DNA of 64,000 nt from Rhizobium sp. ICMP 5592 (GCF_009498525.1 NZ_QSNT01000003.1:125893-189892), one strand, 5' to 3'; positions 1 to 9,042 are shown, counted from the stretch's first letter. The notes: a model not told the origin generated them from the sequence alone. Numbers and translations are program-made.

Positions 1-17
1 GACTGAGCTACACCCGC
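1..17 (-). tRNA. tRNA 5' end, cut by window edge (probably second tRNA-Asp)
   Basis: The complement of these 17 bases is the acceptor and D-arm start of a tRNA. Its first 16 bases match the 5' end of the complete tRNA-Asp at 69-145 exactly and base 17 differs. It lies 51 bases downstream of that gene in the same direction, so the two look like a tandem co-transcribed pair. The anticodon lies outside the window, so the identity is inferred. Confidence 0.7.
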
Positions 18-68
18 GCATTGTTTGACCTTGCGGTCCGGCAAAAGCCCGGAATTCATTCTTTGAAA

Positions 69-145
69 TGGCGCGAGTGACGGGGCTCGAACCCGCGACC
101 TCCGGCGTGACAGGCCGGCACTCTAACCAACTGAGCTACACCCGC
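69..145 (-). tRNA. tRNA-Asp(GTC)
   Basis: Read on the complement, this is a 77-base cloverleaf with a 7-bp acceptor stem (one G-T pair), a D-arm AGCTCAGTTGG, an anticodon stem CCGGC/GCCGG holding loop CTGTCAC with anticodon GTC, a T-arm with GGTTCGAGCCC and an encoded 3' CCA. All arms pair. It decodes aspartate. A second tRNA of the same start follows downstream at the window edge. Confidence 0.97.
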
Positions 146-212
146 ATTCATTTCAAAGCGTTCCGGATGCTTTCGCACCCATCAAAGCGGCCTTGGCCGT
201 TCGATGAGCGGC

Positions 213-241
213 TAACTACGGGGTTCGTGTTTGGGTGTCAA
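213..241 (-). promoter_or_regulatory. sigma-70-type promoter of the tRNA-Asp genes
   Basis: On the complement a perfect -35 box TTGACA (236-241) is followed after exactly 17 bases by TAGTTA (213-218). The predicted start is about 60 bases before the mature tRNA-Asp 5' end. The -35 match is strong and the -10 is only fair. Confidence 0.55.
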
Positions 242-466
242 GCAGGTTTGAATACAAATCCGTGACAGATCGCGAATTGTTTTCAGAGACAGCGGCGACG
301 CGGTTCGGTTCCATCGATTTAGCATGGCAGGTTCGCGTGCCACGCATTTCAAAAACATCCCATACGCCCCGCCCTCGCCCGGCCTGCTTTCGAGAAAGCA
401 CATATTGTTGATAACTTGCGCCGACACCGCGCGAACAAAAAAATCAAAAAATCTTCACAAACACTC

Positions 467-495
467 TTGCGGTTTTTCGTCGTTCCGCATAGATC
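467..495 (+). promoter_or_regulatory. possible tRNA-Val promoter
   Basis: TTGCGG (467-472) and TAGATC (490-495) are separated by 17 bases and lie about 45 bases upstream of tRNA-Val. The match to a housekeeping promoter is moderate. Confidence 0.4.
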
Positions 496-538
496 ACGGC
501 CACCGAAACGCGGCGGGCAATTGCACCGCTTCGCTGAA

Positions 539-614
539 GGGCGATTAGCTCAGTTGGTAGAGCGCCTCGTTTACACCGAGGATGTCGGGAGTTCGAGTCT
601 CTCATCGCCCACCA
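539..614 (+). tRNA. tRNA-Val(TAC)
   Basis: A 76-base cloverleaf begins GGGCGAT and ends ATCGCCC plus discriminator A and CCA. The anticodon stem CCTCG/CGAGG holds loop TTTACAC with anticodon TAC, which reads valine GTA/GTG codons. The D-arm AGCTCAGTTGGTAGAGC and the T-arm GTTCGAGTC are canonical. The accessory mosaic begins just downstream, so this gene may be an insertion boundary. Confidence 0.97.
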
Positions 615-742
615 TTTTTCCAGAAGTAAATATGGTTGGACAAAGCGGTTGTTATGCCGATTTCGTTAGGCGATCACTCACTTCAACGAGAGTATGCCAG
701 CTGTCATCTTGAGCACGAATCGAGGGCAGCCAAACGTGTCGC

Positions 743-811
743 TCAGTAGTTGCCCGTGATGACGATCATCAAAAGCACCGAAGAAACGCCGACGAGAGCT
801 GCGATGGCCAT
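743..811 (-). CDS. possible 22-residue single-span membrane peptide
   Basis: On the complement an ATG at 811 is preceded by AGGA and opens a 22-codon frame ending in TGA. The peptide reads MAIAALVGVSSVLLMIVITG then NY, that is, almost one hydrophobic helix. It lies between tRNA-Val and the acyltransferase fragment in otherwise non-coding DNA. Such short frames can arise by chance. The ribosome-binding site and the unbroken hydrophobicity are the only support. Confidence 0.3.
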   Translation of the reverse strand: MAIAALVGVSSVLLMIVITGNY

Positions 812-887
812 ATTCCTATGGCCAGTGATTCGCCATGGATGCGATAGAGACCAAATCTTTGGTGCAGCGTCATTGAACCAAGCTCAT

Positions 888-1949
888 TTAAGCTAGCGCG
901 CCGTGAGCAATAGCTCGTGCGAAGGACTGCGAGACCGGATCACGGCCCGGGAGTGGCACCTCACGCAGCAAGGTAGGGACCGCGACCGCCTGGATGGATG
1001 CCTCCTTGGCGATTTCCGTCACGTAATTCGACAGAATCGGGCGCGGCGCGATCTCGATAAATAAGTTGCATCCCATCGCCATCGCCGCCTGGCAGGCAAC
1101 TTTGAAAAGCACAGGGGCACGAACATTGCGCCACCAATATTCAGTGTCCAGCAGACGCCCATCATGGAGCTCACCTGTCACCGTCGAAATGAAAGAGGCC
1201 GTGCCCGCGTCTGGTGCGACATTTAGCAGATCCGCGAGAAAGGCATCCTTCGCCCGGTCAATGATCGGATGATGAAAGGGATAGTTGATGTCGAGTATGT
1301 GCACGACGATGTGTGCGTTGCGGGCAGCATTCTTGAATGCCTCGACCTGGTGGACGGGACCGGAAATCGTAACCGAATTCGGTGCGTTGATCGCAGCGAT
1401 GCAAATATCGTCTAGGCCGTGTGACTTGGCAAAGGCGAGTGCGCCATCCTCATCGAGAACAACGGCTGCCATCTTGCCTTCCCCGGCAAGAAGATCCTGA
1501 TGCAGCGAGCGTTTAGCGACGATGGCGACCGCCTCCGCAGCCGTCAATGCTTTGGCCACATACGCGGCTGCGATTTCACCAACCGAGTGGCCGAGGACAA
1601 CATCAGGCTTTACACCAAGTGCCGAGAGGCAATCCGAGAGGGAAACTTGAACGGCAAAAAGCAGGGGCTGCGCAACCTTCGTATCGGCAAGCCGCGAAGA
1701 CAGATCAGCGGACACTAGGATATCCGTCAGCTTCTCGCCAAGATAGTATTCGAAGAGAGCGCTGAACGACTGGAAACATTGCCGGAAATGGCGGTTCTCC
1801 TGATATGCCTCGACTCCCATTCCCGCCCATTGCGAACCGTTACCAGAGAAGACGAAGGCAATTTTGATCGGTTGGGCCGGCAATTCACTAGTGAAATATT
1901 TAACCGGCGCCTTCGGCAGCGGACTTAATCCATTAGGCTTGATCTCCAA
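888..1949 (-). CDS. Stand-alone polyketide-synthase-type acyltransferase domain fused to a cupin gene start
   Basis: From about residue 28 the 353-residue product is one acyltransferase domain of a type I polyketide/fatty-acid synthase. It has the N-terminal FVFSGNGSQWAGMG signature, the nucleophile motif GHSVGE (Ser122) and YPFHHP with catalytic His226. Such domains load malonyl-type extender units onto acyl carriers. The frame stops right after the domain, with no ketosynthase, reductase or carrier, so it looks cut from a larger RkpA/PKS-like protein. Residues 1-22 instead match the start of the cupin at 3623-4018 (LEIKPNG...APVKYFT against LEIKPNG...APVEYFT). The TTG start at 1949 and its GGAG sequence correspond to those of the cupin. 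GTG at 1955 is an alternative start. The frame stays open upstream to 2183, antisense to the glycosyltransferase remnant. Whether it is expressed is unknown. Confidence 0.6.
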   Translation of the reverse strand: MEIKPNGLSPLPKAPVKYFTSELPAQPIKIAFVFSGNGSQWAGMGVEAYQENRHFRQCFQSFSALFEYYLGEKLTDILVSADLSSRLADTKVAQPLLFAVQVSLSDCLSALGVKPDVVLGHSVGEIAAAYVAKALTAAEAVAIVAKRSLHQDLLAGEGKMAAVVLDEDGALAFAKSHGLDDICIAAINAPNSVTISGPVHQVEAFKNAARNAHIVVHILDINYPFHHPIIDRAKDAFLADLLNVAPDAGTASFISTVTGELHDGRLLDTEYWWRNVRAPVLFKVACQAAMAMGCNLFIEIAPRPILSNYVTEIAKEASIQAVAVPTLLREVPLPGRDPVSQSFARAIAHGALA

Positions 1950-2026
1950 GGCCACGCTCCAGCTTCGACGGCGCTCGCCACGCTTCGCCCCTCTCCAACT
2001 TATGCCATTCAATGACGTCATCCAAG
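1891..2026 (-). repeat. Diverged copy of the cupin 5' region (left copy)
   Basis: This stretch is roughly three-quarters identical by eye to 3960-4098 and lies in the same orientation. It carries the cupin ribosome-binding region, the TTG start and about 20 codons, plus about 75 bases upstream. Its left side runs in frame into the acyltransferase domain and its right side abuts the truncated glycosyltransferase, so both ends look like recombination joints. Confidence 0.75.
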
Positions 2027-3582
2027 TTGTCCACCCGCAAAATGAGCAGGGCACCGAACTCATTCTCAGCGACGACGGATCCACCTCGTCGGAAACAAAG
2101 CACTGGTATGAGGCGCAGAAGCCGAAGGACAATATCCGCTTCGTTCTGAACGGCAGGAATGGCGGCATAGCGGCTGCCACCAATGCCGGGCTTTCTCAGG
2201 CCCGCGGCCTATGGGTCGCCTTTCTGGACCACGACGACATGGTCGCGCCGCATGCGTTCAAGGTCGTGCGGAACGCCTTCGAGCAGAACCCGAGTGCGAA
2301 TTTTCTCTATACCGACGAATTGGTGGTCGACGACACGCTGAGGCCCACGGGGCTCATGCTGAAGCCGGCCTACGATCCCGTTCTCCTGACGGGCGTCAAC
2401 TACATCAATCATTTCTCCATCTATCGCCGCAGCCGGCTCCAGGAGATCGGCTTTCTGCGAACCGGATATGACGGCTCGCAGAATTATGACCTGCTGCTGC
2501 GCTATCTGGAAGGTTTGCCAGACGATACCATCCTGCATCTGCCCTACCCGGCCTATTGGTGGCGGCGTAATGGCCGCACCTATTCCCGCAAGTTCATGGA
2601 TGCGGCGACCACCAATGCCCGCAAGGCGCTTTCCGAACGATTCGCGCACCGGCACCAACCAATTCGCGTGGAAGAGGCGCTGACGGACACCCTCCATCGC
2701 GTCATATTCGAGCGGCCGGAGGCTGCCTGGCCCAGGATTTCGATCATCATCCCCAGCAAGGACAGCCTCGACCTGATCTCCAGGGTTTTAAAGGATATCT
2801 TCGAACGCACGGATTACCCCAATTTCGAAGTGCTGGTCGTCGACAACGGCTCCTCGGATCAGGCCGTGCTCGATCTCTACGACCATTACCGCCGGACCTA
2901 CCCGCAGTTCTCCGCGTCGATCACGCCGGAACCCTTCAACTTCTCGCGCTCGGTCAATCGCGGCCTCGGCACTGCTACGGGTGAGCACTATCTGATCCTT
3001 AACAACGATGTCGAAATCATCGAGCCGGGCTGGCTGCAAGAGATGGTCACCTGCCTCGCCTATGAGGGAACCGGCATTGTCGGCGCCAAGCTGCTCTATG
3101 GCAACAACAAGCTCCAGCATGCCGGTGTCATCGTCGGCTTCGGCGGGCTGGCGGGTCATTGGTACATGAGCAAACCCAGGGAGTTCGGCGGCCCGATGAA
3201 TAGGCTGCACGTCCGCAATTCCATGACCTGCGTGACGGGTGCGGTCATGCTGATTTCGGGCGACTGCACCCGCGCCATCGGCACATTCGACGAAGAGAAT
3301 TTCGCCGTCGCCTATAATGACGTCGACTATTGCGTGCGCGCTCACAAGGCCGGATTCCGCATCATATGGAAGCCGTTCGCCTGCCTCTACCACCATGAAT
3401 CATTGTCGCGGGGATCCGACAAGTCGGGAGAGAGGAAGAAGCGCTTCGAACGGGAGAAGGATAATTTGCGCAGGCTGCACGACACGCGGACCTTCTCGGA
3501 CCGCGCCCTCAATCCTGCCTATAGCCGGGACAAATCAGACCCGAAGATCCTGATCCCGACGAAATTGCACACGCCACAGTGA
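2002..3582 (+). pseudogene. 5'-truncated two-domain family 2 glycosyltransferase
   Basis: From about 2050 the frame encodes a rhamnosyltransferase-like GT2 protein that would add sugars to a cell-surface polysaccharide. The first GT-A domain begins only at ELILSDDGST, so the usual first strand (a VSIIxPxYN-type sequence) is missing. LDHDD is present. The second GT-A domain is complete, with ISIIIPSKD, VVDNGSS, LNNDVEI and a C-terminal basic tail. The sequence before the join belongs to the duplicated cupin upstream region read on the opposite strand. The best in-frame ATG (2002) has no ribosome-binding site, and the open frame extends further back to 1864 only by chance. I call it a 5'-deleted remnant, although the rest of the frame is intact, so the event may be recent or the product may retain a use. 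Confidence 0.7.
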
Positions 3583-3622
3583 GTTCACGGCGATCCGGTC
3601 GGATCGATCTCTTGTCGTGTCA

Positions 3623-4018
3623 TCAGGCGTGATACTGCTCCTCACTCACATATTCCATCCAATCCGCGGCCTTGCCATCCTGCGTCTCCTGAATGGCGAT
3701 ATGCGTGAGCGCGGTCTCCGGCCCGGCGCCATGCCAATGCTTTTCGCCGGGCGCGAACCAGAGAACATCGCCGGCATTGATCTCTCGAATGTCGCCGCCC
3801 CAGCTCTGCGCCAACCCCTTGCCTGCGGTCACCACCAGGGTCTGGCCGAAGGGATGCGTGTGCCAGGCGGTACGGGCGCCGGGCTCGAAACTAACGTTGA
3901 CGACCTGGACGCGGGCTGGCGCCTGAGCCTGTATCAACGGCTCCTGGCGCACGTCGCCGGTGAAATACTCGACCGGCGCCTTGAACACCGGTCGCGATCC
4001 ATTGGGCTTGATTTCCAA
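3623..4018 (-). CDS. Small Mn-type cupin, (R)-hydroxynitrile-lyase-like
   Basis: This 131-residue single-domain cupin has the metal-site motif HTHPFGQTL in cupin box 1 and PGEKHWHGA in box 2. It closely resembles, from memory, the manganese cupin hydroxynitrile lyases of Granulicella and Acidobacterium, which have the same length, the same [12 protein letters not shown] segment and the same DWMEYV-E-QY ending. Those enzymes cleave or form cyanohydrins in vitro, but their natural role is not clear, and related cupins are simply listed as carboxymuconolactone-decarboxylase-associated. The start is TTG at 4018 with AGGAG eight bases upstream. The 5' end is duplicated at 1891-2026. It lies 106 bases downstream of the SMC-like ATPase, on the same strand. 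Confidence 0.8.
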   Translation of the reverse strand: MEIKPNGSRPVFKAPVEYFTGDVRQEPLIQAQAPARVQVVNVSFEPGARTAWHTHPFGQTLVVTAGKGLAQSWGGDIREINAGDVLWFAPGEKHWHGAGPETALTHIAIQETQDGKAADWMEYVSEEQYHA

Positions 4019-4098
4019 GGCTTATCTCCTGCTTCGAACGGCGCTCACCGCGCTTCGTTCCCACAGCCAGCCTATGCCATTCGAAGACGGCATCCAAG
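3960..4098 (-). repeat. Cupin 5' region, right copy of direct repeat
   Basis: This is the native counterpart of 1891-2026: first codons, TTG start, AGGAG and upstream leader of the intact cupin. With the left copy it forms a direct repeat that brackets the glycosyltransferase remnant and the cupin body. Confidence 0.75.
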
Positions 4099-4124
4099 CG
4101 GGAAGGCCGACACTCTACCGGCGC

Positions 4125-7100
4125 TCAAAGCCGGATCAGATCCAGATCCTTGCCGATCTCGCGTTTGGCAATCTCGACGACGCTCATTTCATGGGTGAAG
4201 AGGATGGTCTGGAAGCGCGCCGCCGTGCCGGCAAGTGCCTTTAGCCCGGCGCTGGCGCGCTCGTCGTCGAAGGTTTGGAAGATATCGTCGACGATCAGTG
4301 GAGCCGGCTCGTTGCGGGCGGAATAGTCTTCGAGGAAGGCAAGCCGCAGGGCGAGGTAGAGCTGATCGCCGGTGCCCTCGCTCAAGCCTGCGAGCGGGAC
4401 GCGCTCGCCGCCGGAGCGTTCGGCCAGCAATTGCAGCGTATCGGCGTCGTCGTGTTCCTCGACCAGCCGCGTAAAGCCGTGGCCGGTCAATAGCGAGAAC
4501 AGCTCGCCTGCCCGTGTGATCACCGGATCGGCCTGCTGCTCGCGATAGGCCTCCATCGAGCTTGCCAGCATCTGCCCGGCAAGCTTCAGCACCACCCATT
4601 GCCGGGCCAGATCCTTGGCTTCCTGCTCGGCGGAGAGCTTTTCGAAGACCGCGTATTCGGCGCTGACGCCGGTTTCGAGGGCGCTTCGCTGTCGCTGGTT
4701 TTCCGCCAGGCGGGCCGCGAGCGCACCATTCGCTGTGAACTGCCTCTGATCCTCGGCGGAGAGCCGCTCGATCTCCAGCCCAGCGGCAACGCGTTCGAAG
4801 CCGTTAAGCTCGGCGCGGATCGCCTCCTCGCCATCGCCTTCCGCTTGCTGGCGCAAACGGTCGCGGCTTTCCGCCAGTCGCGCATGCAACCGGGCGCGAT
4901 CACGCAGGCGAGACAACAGAGCAAACAGATCAGCGTCCCCCGGCAAATCAGCCGTCAGATCGGCGAGAACGGCAGTGACCGTCGCAAGCGCCTCACCGCA
5001 ATGGGCAGCCTGCGCCTCGGCGCGCTGGCGCTCCTCCTCGAGCCGGTCATATTTCTTCTGTTCGTCGCGCACGGCGCTAACGCGGACGTGCAACGCCTCG
5101 GCAGCCGCGTCCGGTGGCAGATGATCGAGCTCCAGGCTGGCGGTTGCGGCCAATGTTGCGAGCCTCCGCTCGAAATCGGCCATGTCGCGGCGCATGCCGC
5201 TGACGCGGCGCTGGCGATTGTCGTGCTCGGCCAAAACATCCGGCAACTCTGTCCATGCCTTCAAGGCGATGGAGGCCATCTCCAGCGTCGCATCGGCGGA
5301 AAGGCCGAGCGACAGGACGGCCTTTCCGAACGCATCGCGCCAAGTCGCCTGACGTCGCTCGATATCCTGCTGCTGCTCGCCAAGCCGGGTCAGCCGATCC
5401 CGCGCAGCACCGATCTCGCCTTCGCGCGTGCGGCTTTCATTCCAGCGCTCCGAAAGCAGGCGGAGATGTTTGCGCAAGCCTTCGGCCATCGCGCCCGGCG
5501 GCAGGCGGCCGCTCTTGTAGCCGGTGGCCTCGGCAATATCCCTCAGCGCCGGCGAGACACGCGTCTCTGCCAAGGCAGCCTCATTTCGTTGATCCAGCAG
5601 ATCGCGAAGAGCCCGGCGCTCCCGGAAGAGAGTTTCGACTCCGCGCCGCCATTCCAGCATGGCTGCCGGATCGACGGCGGAAACGCCGGATGCATCGAAG
5701 AGTGCCGCGAAGGCGGCCAACGCCTTTGCTGAGGTCTCTTCGCGCTCCTGCAATCGCTTTGCGGCAGCCTCGCGTTCCAGCAATAGCCGCGCCTGACGCA
5801 GGCGATTATCGGCATGGCGCGAAACGCGATCCGCGTCGCTCAACGCCGCATCGGCCAGTTGGTCGGCTTCCGCGAGGCTTGCTGTAAAGGTGGCAATCAT
5901 TTTGCTATCGGGAGCTGGGCCAGCATCCGTCAACCGCTCGCGGATCGATTGCCATCGGCCATCGCGAGCCTCACGCGCGCCGACGATCTGTTCACGGGTG
6001 ACGATCGGACCGGTGCGCTCCGCATCCGCCAGCGCCTGTTCGATCTCGGCCAACTGCTCATCGTAGGTGCGCAGCTTGTCGGATGCTTCGCGTAGGCCGG
6101 CACGGGCCGCATCGATGGTTTCGCGATGCGCGACAATCTCGGCGCTGTCCGGCAGCGGGGTTGCAAAGAGCGCGTCGATATCGGCGACCGGCGGGCGCAA
6201 GCGAGCGGCGGCCTCGCGAAGATCCGTCTCGGTACGGCTGATCTGCGTCTCCAGCCCATCAAGGCGGGTAAGGCTGGCGAGATCACCGGCCAATGCTTCG
6301 AGCTGATCAATATAGGGCCTGGGATCAATCAGGCGGCCCGCAGAGCCGTCCTTCTCCAGTGCCACGAGCTGGCGGCGCTCGCTATCCACTTGCTCGGCAT
6401 TTCCCTGGCTTTGCAGCAACAGCCACCTGCCCTCTTCGACCAGCTCGGAGAGGCGGACGCGATCGGCATCGCTGGGCTGCTGCTTTTCCAGCTGTGTAGC
6501 ATCGGTGAAACCAAGACGGCGGGCGAGCTGAACAAGCGTCGCGTCATAACCGGCCAGCTCCTGATCGACGCGCGGCAGATCCTGGCGCTGGCTGCGATAA
6601 TTGCCGGTATCGGCAAAGAGCTGGGTGATATCGTCTGATATTTGCAGCACGGTGTCGTCGATGCGGATCAGCGACAGTTCTTCGCCGGTGCGCGCGGCAA
6701 GCTGCTGGGCGCGGCGCAGTTCGTCTTCGGCGGCGCGCTTATCGTTCAAGCCCTGCTCCAGCTGATCTGCAAAACTGTCCGATATCGCCGAGAGATCGGC
6801 AAGGTCTTCGAGAGCAGTCCTCTCGCTGTCGATTTCAGCCAGGAGCGGCTGTAGCGTCTTCAGCTTTTGCAGACGGTCGAGCGCTTGGCGCGTCTGGCGG
6901 CGCTGGTCCTGCAGACGCTCCAGCTCGGCTTCGAGTTCAGCGGCTTCAGCCAGCAGCTTCTTCCAGTCGCCGGATTTGAGCTCATTGTCGCGCTCGGCCT
7001 TGCGGGCCTCATCATGGCGGTCCAGCGCCTGATAGAAACTGCGATCCTTGGAGCGGCGCTGCGCATAGATGCCATCGGCTTCGCCTTCCAGCGACTGGCG

Positions 7101-7586
7101 CAGGCGAGAGAGACCGATAAGGCCGGAAGCGGCAGAAAATAGCAGGCTGCCGATTTCGCCGCCGCTGCGCAGCATCGCCGTCGCCCCCTGCCGCAACCGC
7201 AGGGAATCGAGGCCAAAGGCGCGCTCGAAGACGTCGCGGCTCAGATTGCCGAGAAATGGCGCCAGGGCGTCTTCGGCAAGCGGCGTTTCCTTGTCGTCTG
7301 GCGCAAGAAGCGTGTTCTTGCGCCCGCGACGGCGACGGAAGTCGAGTATTGCGCCATCGCGCGTGGCGATCGATGCGCCGACGCGCAGTGTCGTCGGCTC
7401 GTGCAAAAAGCTTTGCTCGGCAGCAGAGGGAAAACCAAATAACAGGTCGGAAATCGCGCTGAGCGCCGAGGACTTGCCCGCCTCATTCGGCCCATAAATG
7501 ACATGCAGCCTGGCGCCGGGGCGAAAATCGAGCGTGCGGTCGGTCAGCGCGCCGTAGCGGAGAATGTCGAGCCGGTTAAAGCGCAT
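4125..7586 (-). CDS. YhaN-like SMC/Rad50-type ATPase (SbcC analogue)
   Basis: The 1153-residue protein has an N-terminal ABC-type head with Walker A GPNEAGKSS (about residues 32-40). A very long stretch rich in Glu, Arg, Leu and Gln follows, as expected for antiparallel coiled coils. The C-terminal half-head carries the signature LSEGTGDQ and Walker B PLIVDDIF. This is the AAA_27/YhaN arrangement, related to Rad50 and SbcC, in which the ATPase gates a nuclease at DNA ends. Its ATG follows the stop of the upstream phosphoesterase by three bases, so the pair is translationally coupled and probably forms one complex. The role is inferred as DNA end processing or repair. No zinc-hook CxxC is obvious in the middle, unlike Rad50. 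Confidence 0.88.
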   Translation of the reverse strand: MRFNRLDILRYGALTDRTLDFRPGARLHVIYGPNEAGKSSALSAISDLLFGFPSAAEQSFLHEPTTLRVGASIATRDGAILDFRRRRGRKNTLLAPDDKETPLAEDALAPFLGNLSRDVFERAFGLDSLRLRQGATAMLRSGGEIGSLLFSAASGLIGLSRLRQSLEGEADGIYAQRRSKDRSFYQALDRHDEARKAERDNELKSGDWKKLLAEAAELEAELERLQDQRRQTRQALDRLQKLKTLQPLLAEIDSERTALEDLADLSAISDSFADQLEQGLNDKRAAEDELRRAQQLAARTGEELSLIRIDDTVLQISDDITQLFADTGNYRSQRQDLPRVDQELAGYDATLVQLARRLGFTDATQLEKQQPSDADRVRLSELVEEGRWLLLQSQGNAEQVDSERRQLVALEKDGSAGRLIDPRPYIDQLEALAGDLASLTRLDGLETQISRTETDLREAAARLRPPVADIDALFATPLPDSAEIVAHRETIDAARAGLREASDKLRTYDEQLAEIEQALADAERTGPIVTREQIVGAREARDGRWQSIRERLTDAGPAPDSKMIATFTASLAEADQLADAALSDADRVSRHADNRLRQARLLLEREAAAKRLQEREETSAKALAAFAALFDASGVSAVDPAAMLEWRRGVETLFRERRALRDLLDQRNEAALAETRVSPALRDIAEATGYKSGRLPPGAMAEGLRKHLRLLSERWNESRTREGEIGAARDRLTRLGEQQQDIERRQATWRDAFGKAVLSLGLSADATLEMASIALKAWTELPDVLAEHDNRQRRVSGMRRDMADFERRLATLAATASLELDHLPPDAAAEALHVRVSAVRDEQKKYDRLEEERQRAEAQAAHCGEALATVTAVLADLTADLPGDADLFALLSRLRDRARLHARLAESRDRLRQQAEGDGEEAIRAELNGFERVAAGLEIERLSAEDQRQFTANGALAARLAENQRQRSALETGVSAEYAVFEKLSAEQEAKDLARQWVVLKLAGQMLASSMEAYREQQADPVITRAGELFSLLTGHGFTRLVEEHDDADTLQLLAERSGGERVPLAGLSEGTGDQLYLALRLAFLEDYSARNEPAPLIVDDIFQTFDDERASAGLKALAGTAARFQTILFTHEMSVVEIAKREIGKDLDLIRL

Positions 7587-7589
7587 GGG

Positions 7590-8825
7590 TCAGCCCGCCC
7601 CCTGCCCGCGCGCCAGTAGCAATTGCCGCGCCTCTTCGATCAAGGTCTCCAGAGTATCCTCCAGCGGCAATTCCGCAGCGCCCAGCCCACCCGGCAGGCG
7701 GACCGCAATCTCGCCAACGAGCCGACCGGCTTCGGCCACGATGTCCGCATCGCCGGCATGCTCGGAGAGCAACTGCCCGAGATCGAGCGTGCCGTTGGCC
7801 TCGACAGCGGCCGCTACGGGTGCTTCCAGCCGCAGTTCCAGTTTTTCCAGCCAGATATCCTCATGGACACGATGGCAGGCCGCCTCGACTTCATCACGCC
7901 ATTGCTGGCGATTCGCGGCAATGGCGCCCTGCAGCGGTGTGATGCCGGACAGCCGGACCCGCAGCGCCGTCATCCGCCCCGCTATGTCATCGGCGAGCGG
8001 CTGCACTGCCTGCTCGACGCGGCGCAGGATCGCGGCTTGATCGTCCTCGGGGTCGACTGTGATATCGATCTGCGCAAACCGCGCTTCGTCGACGATCAGC
8101 CGCTCATGGCTGATGCGACCATCCTCGACGGTGACGAGCACGGCCCCCTTGGCGCCACGCTCGCGAATGTTGCGGCCCTGCAGATTGCCGGGAAAGATCA
8201 TCAGCGGATCGGTTGCCACCACTTCATAATCATGGACATGGCCTAGCGCCCAATAGTCGTAGCCACGCGAACGCAGATCATCGACCGAGCACGGCGCATA
8301 GGGCGCATGCGGCTCGCGGCCGGTGAGCGAGGTGTGGAGAATACCGATATTGAACCAGCCGGACACGGGTGCCGGATAGTTTACCGCGAGATTGTCATTG
8401 GCAGAGCGCTCGGCAAAGCCCTGCCCGTGCAGCGCTACCCGCAAAGCCTCCAGCCGGACGGAACCGGGCTTGCCGGTCGGGAATTCATGGACATTTGCCG
8501 GCAGCGTGATGGTCTTGGTGATCACGCTCGCCGCGTCGTGATTGCCGCGCAGCAGATAGACGGGAATGCCAGCCCGCTCCAGCCGCGCCATTTCGCGATT
8601 GAAGAACAGGCCGATCTTGTTGTCCTTCCAATCGCCATCATAGACATCGCCGGCAATCAGGAAGAAATCGACCTGCCGTTCGATCGCCTGCCCTACAAGC
8701 GTCGAAAAAGCCTTGCGGCTGGCCTCCACGAAAATCGAGGCGACAGCCGCATCCTTCAGAGCCAGCCCCTGGAAAGGGCTGCCGAGATGCAGGTCGGCGG
8801 CGTGGATGAAGCTGAAAGAGGCCAT
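7590..8825 (-). CDS. YhaO/SbcD-like DNA repair metallophosphoesterase
   Basis: This 411-residue calcineurin-type phosphoesterase has the motifs in order: DLHLG near the N-terminus, AGDVYDG, RGNHD, and later GHVHDYE. These bind two metal ions, as in the Mre11/SbcD nucleases. The C-terminal third is variable and probably contacts the ATPase encoded immediately downstream. ATG 8825 has GGAG just upstream. As in Bacillus yhaO-yhaN and sbcDC pairs, nuclease precedes ATPase. The DNA substrate is not known from sequence. Confidence 0.9.
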   Translation of the reverse strand: MASFSFIHAADLHLGSPFQGLALKDAAVASIFVEASRKAFSTLVGQAIERQVDFFLIAGDVYDGDWKDNKIGLFFNREMARLERAGIPVYLLRGNHDAASVITKTITLPANVHEFPTGKPGSVRLEALRVALHGQGFAERSANDNLAVNYPAPVSGWFNIGILHTSLTGREPHAPYAPCSVDDLRSRGYDYWALGHVHDYEVVATDPLMIFPGNLQGRNIRERGAKGAVLVTVEDGRISHERLIVDEARFAQIDITVDPEDDQAAILRRVEQAVQPLADDIAGRMTALRVRLSGITPLQGAIAANRQQWRDEVEAACHRVHEDIWLEKLELRLEAPVAAAVEANGTLDLGQLLSEHAGDADIVAEAGRLVGEIAVRLPGGLGAAELPLEDTLETLIEEARQLLLARGQGAG

Positions 8826-9042
8826 AGGCTCCGGTCGATGTCAGATATCTGGCATCCCTTTTAGGCAAATACGGCGGCATTGAATACCTGCCGCCGGCGG
8901 TCATCCCATGCTTTCGTGGATTGCCGAACGCTGTCATATTCCTATGTCACACGATTGCGATGCTGTACCACCCTCACGCGCTTGCCGCTGCTTCAGACGG
9001 CTGCTACTGCGCTCAACTTTCAGCACGAACGGAGAGATTTTC

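Larger units (their letters stand above)
146..538. other. tRNA-Asp / tRNA-Val intergenic region
   Basis: This gap of 393 bases carries the two divergent tRNA promoters and an A-rich stretch near 435-460. The open frames in it are short and have no ribosome-binding site, so I see no gene. Confidence 0.6.

Noticed and set aside
1950-2183. Upstream extension of the acyltransferase frame
   Set aside because: It reads antisense through the duplicated cupin leader and the glycosyltransferase; the TTG at 1949 with GGAG mirrors the cupin start.
4599-5732. 377-codon rightward open frame
   Set aside because: It is antisense to the coiled-coil part of the YhaN-like ATPase and has no recognisable motif.
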